A stretch of 64,000 nt of DNA, from contig NZ_JAOVAM010000004.1 in assembly GCF_029850875.1 (NCBI RefSeq), positions 1 through 64,000 of the forward strand, read 5' to 3'. The position numbers and the translations under genes were made by a program. The notes beneath the pieces are model-generated. The model had not been told where the DNA came from. It ran no database searches and was given only the letters and a program-made list of their open reading frames with translations. This document shows positions 51,156 to 59,661 of this stretch, piece by piece (positions within the stretch are counted from its first letter, which is position 1; each line of letters opens with the position of its first letter). The stretch is from Rothia similimucilaginosa. GTDB taxonomy: Bacteria > Actinomycetota > Actinomycetes > Actinomycetales > Micrococcaceae.

Positions 51156-52457
51156 ATGAACTTCTACAACCCCTCCGCAGCGCAGCCGGCACCCGCACTC
51201 GTGGTGCCGCCCGTGCACGAGCGGCAGCTTCCCGGGAAGTCTCAGGAAACCACCGCCACCAACCCCTGGCCCCTCGCCCTGCTCGCGCAGAACCTCAAAA
51301 ACTACGTAGACAAGGTTCCCGAGCTCTGGGTGGAGGCACAGGTCGCCTCCCTCAACGGCCGCGGCGGCAACGTCTTCATGGAGCTCAAAGACCTCAACGA
51401 AGACTTCTCCTTCACCCTCGCGCTCTTCGGGCGTGCCGGTAGCGGCCTGGCGGCCGATGTGACCGTAGGCGCTCGCATCGTCACCCGCGCCAAGCCGAGC
51501 CTGTGGAAGAACGGCAAGCTCTCCCTCATCGGCAAGGAAGTGTACGCGGTCGGCACCGGCAACCTGCACGAGCAGCTGCAGCGTCTGCGTGAGGCTCTCG
51601 CCGCCGAGGGGCTGTTCTCTGACGCGCGGAAGAAGCCGCTGCCCATGTTGCCCAACCGTGTGGGTCTGATTACCGGTCGCGATTCTGACGCTGAGAAGGA
51701 CGTCATCCGTAACGCTTCCCTGCGCTGGCCCGGCGTGACTTTCGAGGTGCGCAACACCCGCGTTCAGGGTGAAGGTGCGGCGGCTGAGGTCATTGCCGCT
51801 CTCGCCGAGCTAGACGCTCACCCGGAGGTTGACGTCATCGTCATCGCCCGAGGCGGCGGCTCCTTCGAGGACCTGCTCCCCTTCTCTGAGGAGGCGCTCA
51901 TCCGCGCCGTCGCGGCAGCCACCACCCCCGTGGTCTCGGCAATCGGTCACGAGGCTGACTCCCCCATCCTCGACGCGGTCGCTGACCTGCGCGCCTCCAC
52001 CCCAACCGATGCGGGTAAGCGCATTGTGCCCGATATTTCGGAGGAAACCGCCCGCATCACCGAGGCGCGCGCCCGCCTGGACCGTGCGGTGCTCGGCTAC
52101 GTGGGCATGCAGATGAACTACATTGCCCAGCTACGCAGCCGCCCGGTGCTCACCCACCCGGAGTCCTCCCTGCTCATGCGTGTGGAGGAGCTGAGCCAGC
52201 TGCGCGAGCGCGCCCACCGTTCGGTGCAGCACCGCCTGGAGCGTGAGTCGGCGACCCTGTCGCACACGTTGGCGCGGGTGCGTTCGCTCTCTCCTGCGCA
52301 GACGCTGAACCGCGGCTACTCCATCGTTCAGGATGCCGCGGGCGCTATTGTGCGTGACGCTTCGGCGCTGAGCGAGAGCGAGCAGATTACGGTGCGCGCG
52401 GCGACCGGTTCGGCGCAGGCGACCGTGACCTCCACGGATCCCTCGAACATCTCCTAA
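51156..52457 (+). CDS. xseA: exodeoxyribonuclease VII large subunit
   Basis: A 433-residue nuclease subunit that degrades single-stranded DNA with XseB. N-terminal OB domain (ELWVEAQVASLNGRGGNVFMELKD), catalytic domain (PNRVGLITGRDSDAEKDVIR, VDVIVIARGGGSFEDLLPFSEE, GHEADSPILDAVADLRASTPTDA) and a long helical C-terminus with LNRGYSIVQD. ATG at 51156 chosen by length and by the GACAAT box; an upstream frame has no support. xseB follows after 54 nt. Confidence 0.95.
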   Translation: MNFYNPSAAQPAPALVVPPVHERQLPGKSQETTATNPWPLALLAQNLKNYVDKVPELWVEAQVASLNGRGGNVFMELKDLNEDFSFTLALFGRAGSGLAADVTVGARIVTRAKPSLWKNGKLSLIGKEVYAVGTGNLHEQLQRLREALAAEGLFSDARKKPLPMLPNRVGLITGRDSDAEKDVIRNASLRWPGVTFEVRNTRVQGEGAAAEVIAALAELDAHPEVDVIVIARGGGSFEDLLPFSEEALIRAVAAATTPVVSAIGHEADSPILDAVADLRASTPTDAGKRIVPDISEETARITEARARLDRAVLGYVGMQMNYIAQLRSRPVLTHPESSLLMRVEELSQLRERAHRSVQHRLERESATLSHTLARVRSLSPAQTLNRGYSIVQDAAGAIVRDASALSESEQITVRAATGSAQATVTSTDPSNIS

Positions 52458-52511
52458 ACCTCAATACCCCTAAAGTTTTACCCCAAGTTTTTACCTCTGA
52501 AAGGTTCCTCA

Positions 52512-52778
52512 ATGAGCGAGAACATTAGCTTCAACAGCGCCGAGCTGGGCGCCCCCGTCGAAACCCTCGGCTACGAGCAGGCGCGCGCCGAGCTGGAGCA
52601 GGTCGTGCGCCAGCTGGAGTCCGGCGCCAGTGACCTGGAGACCTCTATCGCCCTGTGGGAGCGTGGCGAGGCGCTTGCCGCCCGCTGCGAGGCGTGGCTT
52701 CAGGGCGCACAGGAGCGCCTGAACGCGGCACGCGGTGTGCAGACTGGTGCGCAGGGCGGGGAGCCTGCGGCGAACTAG
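52512..52778 (+). CDS. xseB: exodeoxyribonuclease VII small subunit
   Basis: An 88-residue helical protein, partner of Xse[22 protein letters not shown] and LEVTS-like [23 protein letters not shown] are the family signature. AAAGG lies before the ATG. Ends before a bidirectional terminator. Confidence 0.93.
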   Translation: MSENISFNSAELGAPVETLGYEQARAELEQVVRQLESGASDLETSIALWERGEALAARCEAWLQGAQERLNAARGVQTGAQGGEPAAN

Positions 52779-52844
52779 CACGCCCCTCCCCCGGCGCGTT
52801 CCTCGGCCCTCTGGCGCATCACGCATCCGCTAAGCCACTAAAAA

Positions 52845-52884
52845 TAGCCTGCCCCGTAGCTCATCAGAACTGCGGGGCAGGCTA
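52845..52884. terminator. terminator between xseB and the aminotransferase
   Basis: TAGCCTGCCCCGTAG pairs with CTGCGGGGCAGGCTA; flanked by AAAAA before and TTCTG after. Confidence 0.82.
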
Positions 52885-52915
52885 CTTCTGTCTATATGTA
52901 GCAGAGGCGGGAAGG

Positions 52916-54139
52916 CTAGTGCTTCTGCTTGTAGTCAGCCATGAAGTTACCCAGACGCTCCAGGGCGCTGGTGAGGGTCTGCGTATCGGGCAGGAACACC
53001 AGGCGGAAGTGGTCCGGATCCTTCCAGTTGAAGGCGCGGCCGTGGCTGAAGAGGATCTTCTGGCTCTTAAGCAGGTCCAGGACGAACTGCTCATCGTCAG
53101 TAATGTCGAAGCGCTCAACATCAATCTTCGGAAACAGGTACAGTGCGCCTTCGGCGTTGGTGCAGCTGATGCCGTCAATCTCGTTGAGCATCTTGTGCGC
53201 CAGGGTGCGCTGCTCGTACAGGCGGCCGCCGGGAATAATCAGCTCGTTAATGGACTGGTAGCCGCCGAGCGCGGTCTGGATTGCGTGCTGTGCCGGAACG
53301 TTGGAGCACAGGCGCATGGAGGCGAGCAGGTGAATACCCTCAAGGTAGCTTGCGGCGTCCTTCTTCGGGCCGGTGATAGCGACCCAGCCTGCACGGTAAC
53401 CGCAGACGCGGTATGCCTTGGACAGACCGGAGAAGGTCAGGCAGAGCACGTCGTCGCCGGTGAGGGTTGCCATGTTGACTACCTCAACATCGTCATAGGT
53501 AATCTTTTCGTAAATTTCATCAGCGAAGACCACCAGATTGTGCTCGCGTGCCACGTCCACAATCTGTTGCAGGACTGCGCGTGGGTACACGGCGCCGGTG
53601 GGGTTGTTCGGGTTAATAACCACGATGCCCTTGGTGCGCTCGGTAATCTTCGACTTAATGTCTTCAATATCCGGGTACCAGTTGTTTTCCTCATCGCAGA
53701 GGTAGTGCACGGGCTTGCCGGCAACCAGCGCAGTGGATGCGGTCCACAGCGGATAGTCAGGCATGGGAACCAGGATTTCGTCGCCGGTCTCGCACAGTGC
53801 CTGCAGGGTCATCGGGATTAGCTCAGACACGCCGTTGCCGAGGTAGACGGCGTCGGTGTCGAGATTCATAATGCCGCGGTTCTGGTAGTGCTGCACAATG
53901 GCGGTACGTGCCGAGTAGAGGCCGCGGGAGTCGGAGTAGCCCTGGGTTTCGGGCAGGTGACGAATGATGTCCATCATGATGGCGTCGGGCGCTTCAAAGC
54001 CGAAGGGGGCGGGGTTACCAATGTTCAGTTTGAGGATGCGGTGACCCATCGCCTCCATGCGATTGGCCTCGTCCAGAATGGGGCCGCGGATGTCGTACAG
54101 GACGTTGCTCAACTTTGAGGACTGACGGTACTTCGTCAT
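52916..54139 (-). CDS. AlaA/AlaT-like pyridoxal-phosphate aminotransferase
   Basis: A 407-residue class I aminotransferase. Signature segments LNIGNPAPFGFEAPDAI, NPNNPTGAVY, the cofactor lysine in FSGLSKAYRVCGYRAGW and the C-terminal FRLVFLPD are those of glutamate-pyruvate transaminase AlaA. It makes alanine from pyruvate and glutamate. No strong ribosome site; start by family length. Confidence 0.9.
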   Translation of the reverse strand: MTKYRQSSKLSNVLYDIRGPILDEANRMEAMGHRILKLNIGNPAPFGFEAPDAIMMDIIRHLPETQGYSDSRGLYSARTAIVQHYQNRGIMNLDTDAVYLGNGVSELIPMTLQALCETGDEILVPMPDYPLWTASTALVAGKPVHYLCDEENNWYPDIEDIKSKITERTKGIVVINPNNPTGAVYPRAVLQQIVDVAREHNLVVFADEIYEKITYDDVEVVNMATLTGDDVLCLTFSGLSKAYRVCGYRAGWVAITGPKKDAASYLEGIHLLASMRLCSNVPAQHAIQTALGGYQSINELIIPGGRLYEQRTLAHKMLNEIDGISCTNAEGALYLFPKIDVERFDITDDEQFVLDLLKSQKILFSHGRAFNWKDPDHFRLVFLPDTQTLTSALERLGNFMADYKQKH

Positions 54140-54145
54140 GATGAT

Positions 54146-55327
54146 TTACTTTCTAGGGTGATCCAAAATGAATTGCGCTGCGTCATCATCTGCGATGGGG
54201 TTGGATCCGCTGGTCAGACGCAATAGGAACGAGAGGTTACCCGTGTCTAATGTAGATGATACGCGGTTAATTGCCGTACGGGCGCTATCTGGCAGGGCAC
54301 GACGAATAATGGGCACCAACTGCTGCTGCAAAAGTGCCGTTGACGGGTCTTCCAGGATAACCAGGCGGTTCTCTTCAATCGCGGAGTCGCTGCTGTGCAG
54401 CAGGGTCACCTGCACGCTGTCGGAGGTCAGGGCTTTAACGCGCTCGGCAGGGTTGTCCTGAATCTTCGGGTTGTGCACACGGTAGCGGTAGAGGCTATGC
54501 AAAGAATCCACGCCGTAGGTGCCGCTGGAGTACCCGGTCGGAATGGAGAACGCCAGAGAAGAGTGTACCTCACGCAGGTTCGCGAGGGAGTTGAGCTTGT
54601 GGCGGGCACTCACGGCGCGGGTGGTGACCAGTACATCCTTGTTGGTGGCGTGGGCACCGTTGAGGAGCATGAGCTCTTCGGGCAGGATACGCGAGATGGC
54701 GTTGGTCATGTCGGTGGTGCTCATGGCACGCAGGTTGATGGGGTCTGCGGAGCGGGTAGAGCTTGCCGTGGGGCTCGCGGTTGCGTCCCTAGCATGCGCG
54801 GAGGCGGTGCTCTCCTCCGGGTTGGGGGTAGCTGCCGGGGGCAGGGTCACGCCTGCGGCTTGAGCGGAGGCGCTCATGGAGGCCGCGATGCGTTCGTTCT
54901 GCGCTGCGGCGGGGCTGATTTTTCCGTCGTCGGTCAGGTAAAGCAGCAGGTCGCCGCTGTAGTCGATAACCAGGTCCAACGATTCAAGCGCGGCTGCGGT
55001 GCTACCGGTTTCCTCATCGTCGGGCAAAGTTGCGGTAGGGGTGGCGGAGTTAGCCGAAGGAACCATGAGCCCGCGCAGGGCGGTAGCGCGGCTGTTGTCG
55101 GTGTCAACTAGTTCAACGGAGTAGCCAACCTGTCGCAGGGCGCGCGCGTACAGGTGCGCCACAGCACGCATTTCACGCAGGGCACCGTAGCCGATGCGCA
55201 GAGTACCGTAGCTGGATGCGGAAAGGTCCATCTGGGGGGTTGCGTCATTATTCCCGCAGGCGGCGAGCAGCGGCATGAGCACCAGGGAGGTGAACACCGC
55301 ACGGCGGGTGATGGTTAGTCGGTTCAT
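54146..55327 (-). CDS. OpuAC-like substrate-binding lipoprotein
   Basis: A 393-residue lipoprotein. Signal with lipobox LAAC (Cys25); the first lobe (LRIGYGALREMRAVAHLYARALRQVGYSVELV) and LDLVIDYSGDLLLYL match glycine-betaine/choline-type binding proteins, later NLREVHSSLAFSIP. A Ser/Ala/Thr/Pro insert at about 155-195 is unusual. No permease or ATPase gene adjoins, so its transporter is elsewhere or lost. Shares a base with the upstream NUDIX stop, which shows coupling. Confidence 0.8.
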   Translation of the reverse strand: MNRLTITRRAVFTSLVLMPLLAACGNNDATPQMDLSASSYGTLRIGYGALREMRAVAHLYARALRQVGYSVELVDTDNSRATALRGLMVPSANSATPTATLPDDEETGSTAAALESLDLVIDYSGDLLLYLTDDGKISPAAAQNERIAASMSASAQAAGVTLPPAATPNPEESTASAHARDATASPTASSTRSADPINLRAMSTTDMTNAISRILPEELMLLNGAHATNKDVLVTTRAVSARHKLNSLANLREVHSSLAFSIPTGYSSGTYGVDSLHSLYRYRVHNPKIQDNPAERVKALTSDSVQVTLLHSSDSAIEENRLVILEDPSTALLQQQLVPIIRRALPDSARTAINRVSSTLDTGNLSFLLRLTSGSNPIADDDAAQFILDHPRK

Positions 55328-55836
55328 TAGGGAAGCTTCCGTGCATTTTCGTCGGCAAGAAATTCGCGGTATTCGCGTGCCCAGCTGGCGGCATTGGAGT
55401 AGCCCATCATGGAGGCTACCTCGTCTATGAGAGTACCGTAGCGGATGGTATCTAGCTCAGCGATGGGTACCCAGCGTGCGGTGTCGGAGGAACCGTTAAT
55501 TTCATGGCGCAGTTCGCCGGTGACAATATGGGCACGGAAAACCACCCGCAGGGCGCAGAAAGGCAGCGCTTGCGGGTCTTTCTGGGTGGAGCGCACGGGG
55601 AAGTGCCCGGCGTGCACGCCCAGAATGTCTTCAATAGCGACGCTATAGCCAGTCTCTTCAAGGGTTTCCCTCAGCGCGGTTTCATCGGCCTGTTCGCCGG
55701 GTTCCATGCCGCCTCCGGGCAGGGACCAGAGAGGGCTGAGTGCGCGGTCTTCGGGCACCCAGCGGGTCATGAGCAGCTTGCCCTGCTCAATGATGACTGC
55801 GTAGGCTGCGGGGCGGGTTTCCATTGCTAATGCCAT
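55327..55836 (-). CDS. NUDIX hydrolase
   Basis: A 169-residue NUDIX protein. GGGMEPGEQADETALRETLEE is the intact NUDIX box. The rest (PLWSLPG, ALRVVFRAHI, ARWVPIAELD) is typical of a MutT-like hydrolase with unknown substrate. ATG at 55836 lies 6 nt after TAAAAT. Operon with the lipoprotein gene. Confidence 0.9.
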   Translation of the reverse strand: MALAMETRPAAYAVIIEQGKLLMTRWVPEDRALSPLWSLPGGGMEPGEQADETALRETLEETGYSVAIEDILGVHAGHFPVRSTQKDPQALPFCALRVVFRAHIVTGELRHEINGSSDTARWVPIAELDTIRYGTLIDEVASMMGYSNAASWAREYREFLADENARKLP

Positions 55837-55842
55837 GGTTTG

Positions 55843-55848
55843 ATTTTA
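55843..55848 (-). promoter_or_regulatory. -10 box, leaderless start of NUDIX gene
   Basis: TAAAAT on the minus strand ends 6 nt before the ATG at 55836. Confidence 0.5.
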
Positions 55849-55862
55849 CCGTCTATCGTTCT

Positions 55863-57047
55863 TTAGCGTTTCTTGCCGCGGCGTGCACTGGCGGCTTTGG
55901 CGGTCTGTCGGGAGTGCTGGCGTGCGTTACCGTTTTTCTTGGCGTTGGCGCGTTTTTTATCGCGTGCTTCACGGCGGGCGTTGGCGGCTCGTGCCTTCGC
56001 TTTTGCCTTTGCTTTTTCGGCGGCGACGCGTTCAGCGCGTGCCTGCCGGGTTTCGCTGCCGCGGTCACTGGTTGCGGTGCGGCCACGCACAATACCGATG
56101 AAGTCCTGCAGGAGCGCTTCAAGCTCTTCGCTGCGCGGCTCGCCCTTGGGGGCACGCGGCCACACCAGGTGCACCGGGTAGACGTCCAAGCCCGCAACGG
56201 GGCGGTAGGTGAGGTCCTTGCGGTGGTAGAAACGCGCAATGGACATGGGCACAATGTACAGGCCCACACCGGCGGCAACCAGCTCGATGGTTTCCTTATC
56301 GGTCAGACCTTCGGGCACAATGCGACCTGCGTTCTCACGCCAGGCGCGGGATACTTCCTCATAGGCGGGAATATCGGAGGCCGGTTGCAACAGGAACTCT
56401 TCGGCAAGCTCCTCCACGGGCACCTCATCAAGTACGGTGAGCACATGATCCACCGGCAGAATGACCACGGGCAGCTCCTCGTAGAGGCGGATGCTGTGGT
56501 ACTTCTCGCCGTCGGTGCTTACCGGTTCGCGGTCGGGGCGCACAATGCTCATGTGTGCGAAGGGATTCTCGGGTACGTCCTTACACTCAATGGGAGAGTG
56601 CTCGGCAACTTCGGCAGGCACCTCGGAGGTTCCCTCTTCTGAAGATCCAGCAGGGAGGTTATCGGCGGGATCAATCAGGCACAAATCCTGATGTAGGGAG
56701 TCCAGGCCGCGCGCCTCACGCACGGGTACCTCCGCCAGCTGCACGCGGTCGCCGTAACGCTCATGCCAGCGGTTGAACCACTTGCCGGGCATAATCGCCG
56801 GAACGTAGCTAACACGCAGCACAGAGCGCTGTAGCACGGGGATGGGCAAAGCCTCCGGAGTCTGAATCATTGCCAGCTGCTCGGGATGCAGGTACACGCG
56901 GGTGGGGGCCTCGGTGAGCGCTTCGGTTTCTACCTCGTCGGTAGCGTTTTCAGGCGCGCTCAGCTCGGGGTCGATTGCGGTGAGAGCGGGGTCGTTGGCG
57001 GGCTGCTCTTCGGGGATACCTACGGTGGAGGGTGCGGATGAAGTCAT
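55863..57047 (-). CDS. LysR-effector-domain-like protein with basic tail, no HTH
   Basis: A 394-residue protein. An acidic, disordered leader (about 1-70), then a two-lobed domain (about 75-320) with VLRVSYVPAIMPGKWFNRWHE, YEELPVVILPVDH and ETIELVAAGVGLYIVPMSIARF, which resemble the LysR-regulator effector-binding fold. The N-terminal DNA-binding HTH of LysR proteins is absent. The last 70 residues are a dense Lys/Arg/Ala tail (EKAKAKAKARAANARREARD) that could bind nucleic acid. ATG at 57047 lies 6 nt after TAGCGT. Confidence 0.75.
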   Translation of the reverse strand: MTSSAPSTVGIPEEQPANDPALTAIDPELSAPENATDEVETEALTEAPTRVYLHPEQLAMIQTPEALPIPVLQRSVLRVSYVPAIMPGKWFNRWHERYGDRVQLAEVPVREARGLDSLHQDLCLIDPADNLPAGSSEEGTSEVPAEVAEHSPIECKDVPENPFAHMSIVRPDREPVSTDGEKYHSIRLYEELPVVILPVDHVLTVLDEVPVEELAEEFLLQPASDIPAYEEVSRAWRENAGRIVPEGLTDKETIELVAAGVGLYIVPMSIARFYHRKDLTYRPVAGLDVYPVHLVWPRAPKGEPRSEELEALLQDFIGIVRGRTATSDRGSETRQARAERVAAEKAKAKAKARAANARREARDKKRANAKKNGNARQHSRQTAKAASARRGKKR

Positions 57048-57053
57048 CCCTCC

Positions 57054-57059
57054 ACGCTA
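57054..57059 (-). promoter_or_regulatory. -10 box, leaderless start of LysR-like gene
   Basis: TAGCGT on the minus strand ends 6 nt before the ATG at 57047; GGAGGG touches the ATG and is too near to be a ribosome site. Confidence 0.45.
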
Positions 57060-57143
57060 GCACATCTTGGGCGGGGGTATTGGGGTCAGGTAAGCGGCCT
57101 CAACCCGGGGAGATAGTGCACCTATCCCCTGCTGGGGGCAGGA

Positions 57144-57644
57144 CTAGTTCTCGGTAATGTTTGCTGTAGCGTTCTCAACGGTTTCGCGGTTAATGCGGCG
57201 TTCGCGCAGCTGAGCCGCAATGACCAGCACCGTAATAACAATGGCGAGGGCGACCGGGAACATCCACGGTTCCAGGCCGAGCGCGGCAAGAATTGCGAAA
57301 CCGATGGTGGTGTAGATACACGCCCATATGAAGGTTCCGACCAGCATCGCGGGAACCCAGCGACGCAACGGCATTTTCGTAAAGCCGGTCGTGATGATGA
57401 CCGCGGTTTGCAGACCCACGGTAAGAAAGCAGAGGGGCACGGCAATAACGCCCCATCGGTTGATGAAGGCGCGCGCTTTGCGGTAGAGCGGGCTATCCAT
57501 GGCTTTGCGGATGCGGTCAAAGCGGGATCCCCCTTCTGCGGTCAGCACTCCGAGGCCGTAGACAATGCTGGTGCGAACAATGCCGACACCCCACATGATT
57601 GCTAGGGCTACCTCAATCGGGAGTGCGTCAAACCAATCTTTCAT
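57144..57644 (-). CDS. DedA/VTT-like membrane protein
   Basis: A 166-residue membrane protein with four helices. WGVIAVPLCFLTVGLQTAVIIT and FTKMPLRRWVPAMLVGTFIWACIYTTIGF match the VTT (DedA/SNARE-associated) core; it is shorter than classic DedA (about 200) and lacks part of the N-terminal region. DedA proteins are lipid scramblase or undecaprenyl-phosphate flippase candidates. ATG at 57644 lies 6 nt after GAAAAT. Single gene. Confidence 0.78.
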   Translation of the reverse strand: MKDWFDALPIEVALAIMWGVGIVRTSIVYGLGVLTAEGGSRFDRIRKAMDSPLYRKARAFINRWGVIAVPLCFLTVGLQTAVIITTGFTKMPLRRWVPAMLVGTFIWACIYTTIGFAILAALGLEPWMFPVALAIVITVLVIAAQLRERRINRETVENATANITEN

Positions 57645-57839
57645 CTGGCTATTTTCTCATGAGTGGGCAATATTAGCCTGATTGAAGGTTCTTTGAGGCT
57701 TCTTATTCAACGTACGGAGGGGGCTAAAATTTTTTTTAAATTTTTTTCAGCCAGGGGTTATTGCCCCTTGTCGCCTGCAATAACAAGGATTTTACTTAGG
57801 TAAACCTTAGTTTATTGACAGGGTGTCACTATTTTCAGC

Positions 57840-57991
57840 TTGTACCAGGTGCAGGAATTAGGATATATTTTTATTACCGAATAGGGCAGGTCTTGTGGGA
57901 AGGCCTTCCTAGTCGGTCTAGAAGGCTTTCTTCCTGTGTGTGATGCTAGAAAAGGAGCCCCATAGACGGGGTTCCTTTTTCTTTTTAACCG
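57840..57991 (+). ncRNA. candidate small RNA
   Basis: No ORF accounts for the plus-strand terminator at 57952-57991. TTGACA at 57815-57820 is followed at about 18 nt by CTTGTA, a weak promoter; the stretch 57897-57937 folds into GGAAGGCC/CTAG-type hairpins. I infer a transcript of roughly 130-150 nt. Speculative; family not recognised. Confidence 0.3.
57952..57991 (+). terminator. strong plus-strand terminator without a gene
   Basis: AAAGGAGCCCC pairs with GGGGTTCCTTT around ATAGAC, then TTTTCTTTTT. The nearest plus-strand gene upstream is more than 5 kb away. Confidence 0.75.
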
Positions 57992-58012
57992 TCCCTATTA
58001 CCCAGGGACGCG

Positions 58013-58045
58013 AAACCCCCGACAGTACGACATGTCGGGGGTTTT
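58013..58045. terminator. terminator after the GlpR-like gene
   Basis: Perfect stem AAACCCCCGACA/TGTCGGGGGTTT with an 8-nt loop; plus-strand T4 follows. Lies 20 nt past the stop of the minus-strand gene. Confidence 0.8.
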
Positions 58046-58065
58046 ACATGTAGTGACCGCAGAGC

Positions 58066-59661
58066 TTACTTCTTATCCTGATCCTGGCGGTGCAGGGCGC
58101 TCAGCGGCTTGGGCAACTGAACCGGGTTCCAGGTGTTGCTCACAGCCTCAAAGGAGGAGCCAGCACCGGGGTGACGGCTCGTCGAACGAACACCAACGGT
58201 CGCGGTAGCACCGGTCGAGAGAGCCGGGTCGTTCAGCGAGGCGATATCCAGCGTATCGAACTCGGAATCATCCAGGATATCCGGCAGAGGAATCTCTTCA
58301 GGAATCGGCTGAGCGGCAGGAGCCTCAGCTACCTGGCGGACGGGTGAACCGTCGCGCAGAGCCTGGCGAGCCACCGGCTGATCAGGATGAATTGCCGGCT
58401 GCTGTACGGCAGCTACCATCGACTGTGCAGGTGCCTGAGCGGAATCCTGCTGAACCTGAGCAGGCTGAGGCGCTACCGGCTGGGCGACAGGTGCCGGAGC
58501 CTTCTGAACGGGCTGATGCTGTGAAATAGGAGTCTGTACCGCCTGAGCCTGCCCAACATACGCCTGTACAACCTGAGGTTGCCCCGCGGTACGAGGCGCA
58601 GCCGCGGAGGAAGTAGCCGAGCCACTCTCCTGGTCGAAGAGCACGCTACCGCGGCGAATCGGCTGGAAGCGGCTCGGACGCTGCTGGCGATGCTCAGGGC
58701 GATGAGCCGCAGGCGACTCGGCAGAGCTAGTTGCGGCAAAACGAGCGGGTGCCGGGCGAACAGGACGAACAGCCTGAGAAGGCGCGGGCGCCTCCTCGCG
58801 AGCAGCCACCTCGGGTGCACCCTCAGATGCCTCCACTGCAGCATGTGCGCGGCTCGGGCGTGCTGCCTCGCGGTTCATGCCGTGTACGGGCTTGCGGGTA
58901 GCGGAGCGAGCGGGGGTTTTCTCTTCTTCGATCGGGTCCTGAACCGGCGCCTCCGCAGACTCGTCGGCACTACCGGCAGGCACTTCGTCCTCATCAGAAT
59001 CTTCTGCATCCTCTTCACCGGGCTCCTCCTCAGATGCCGCAGCAAGACGAGCAGCACGACGAGCCTTAATCTGATGACTCGCAGACTCCAGCAGACCGAA
59101 GCGGCTCACAGCCCACACGCCACCGGCAAGAATCAGGAAGAGAACAGCCCAACCCCACGCCGCAACACCAAAGAGAGCAAGAACGCCACTCAGAAGGCCC
59201 AAACCAGCCAATGCAACAGCAACCAGCAGGCCAATACCACTCGGGCTTGAGGTGTCAAAGTAAGACAGGGCGGAGGGCTTTACCTCCTCCACTACAGGGA
59301 TTCCATCGGTATAGGGCGCAGTGGGAGAAGATTCGCGAATCTGCGAAATAGAAGCCGTATCCAGAGCAGGCTGAGCGGAGTCATCGACAGCGTGAGAGGA
59401 AGAAGCCTGCGAAAGAGCAGAAGAGGGCAGAGAGGTACCCGGCGCCACCGCATAATCGGAAGACTGGTACGCATCCGACTCATTCAGCAGCACACCTGCA
59501 GAGGCAAGAATGTCCTCAGCGGTACGCTCGGCGCTAATCAAGGGACGCTCAGGCTCCATGACGGAACCTGCGGGCGCTCGATGGAGACTCCTGGGTACAA
59601 ACCACAGCAGCAAAATCACGGTCAGAATTACCAACACACCAGAAGTGTTCAACAGCGTCAT
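58066..59661 (-). CDS. GlpR-like membrane protein
   Basis: A 531-residue protein. An N-terminal helix (LVILTVILLLWFVPRSLHR, 9-27), a 100-residue Ser-rich part, two helices (about 140-190: IGLLVAVALAGLGLLSGVLAL; GWAVLFLILAGGVWAVSR), then about 340 residues of disordered acidic and Ala/Pro/Gln-rich sequence. The layout and its place beside galU and 5-FCL resemble GlpR, membrane receptor of the gephyrin-like protein Glp in actinobacterial division. No glp (moeA-like) gene lies between, so identity is an inference from layout and context. Confidence 0.6.
   Translation of the reverse strand: MTLLNTSGVLVILTVILLLWFVPRSLHRAPAGSVMEPERPLISAERTAEDILASAGVLLNESDAYQSSDYAVAPGTSLPSSALSQASSSHAVDDSAQPALDTASISQIRESSPTAPYTDGIPVVEEVKPSALSYFDTSSPSGIGLLVAVALAGLGLLSGVLALFGVAAWGWAVLFLILAGGVWAVSRFGLLESASHQIKARRAARLAAASEEEPGEEDAEDSDEDEVPAGSADESAEAPVQDPIEEEKTPARSATRKPVHGMNREAARPSRAHAAVEASEGAPEVAAREEAPAPSQAVRPVRPAPARFAATSSAESPAAHRPEHRQQRPSRFQPIRRGSVLFDQESGSATSSAAAPRTAGQPQVVQAYVGQAQAVQTPISQHQPVQKAPAPVAQPVAPQPAQVQQDSAQAPAQSMVAAVQQPAIHPDQPVARQALRDGSPVRQVAEAPAAQPIPEEIPLPDILDDSEFDTLDIASLNDPALSTGATATVGVRSTSRHPGAGSSFEAVSNTWNPVQLPKPLSALHRQDQDKK

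Larger units (their letters stand above)
57645..58065. other. 421-nt gap with orphan terminator
   Basis: Gene-free. A T-rich tract (57727-57750), an imperfect IdeR-like palindrome (57796-57810), a TTGACA (57815-57820), nested hairpins and two terminators occupy it. See the small-RNA candidate. Confidence 0.5.

Noticed and set aside
57796-57810. Second IdeR/DtxR box TTAGGTAAACCTTAG
   Set aside because: Only about 12 of 19 positions agree and the right half-site is poor; kept as a side remark for the sRNA candidate and not called as a feature.
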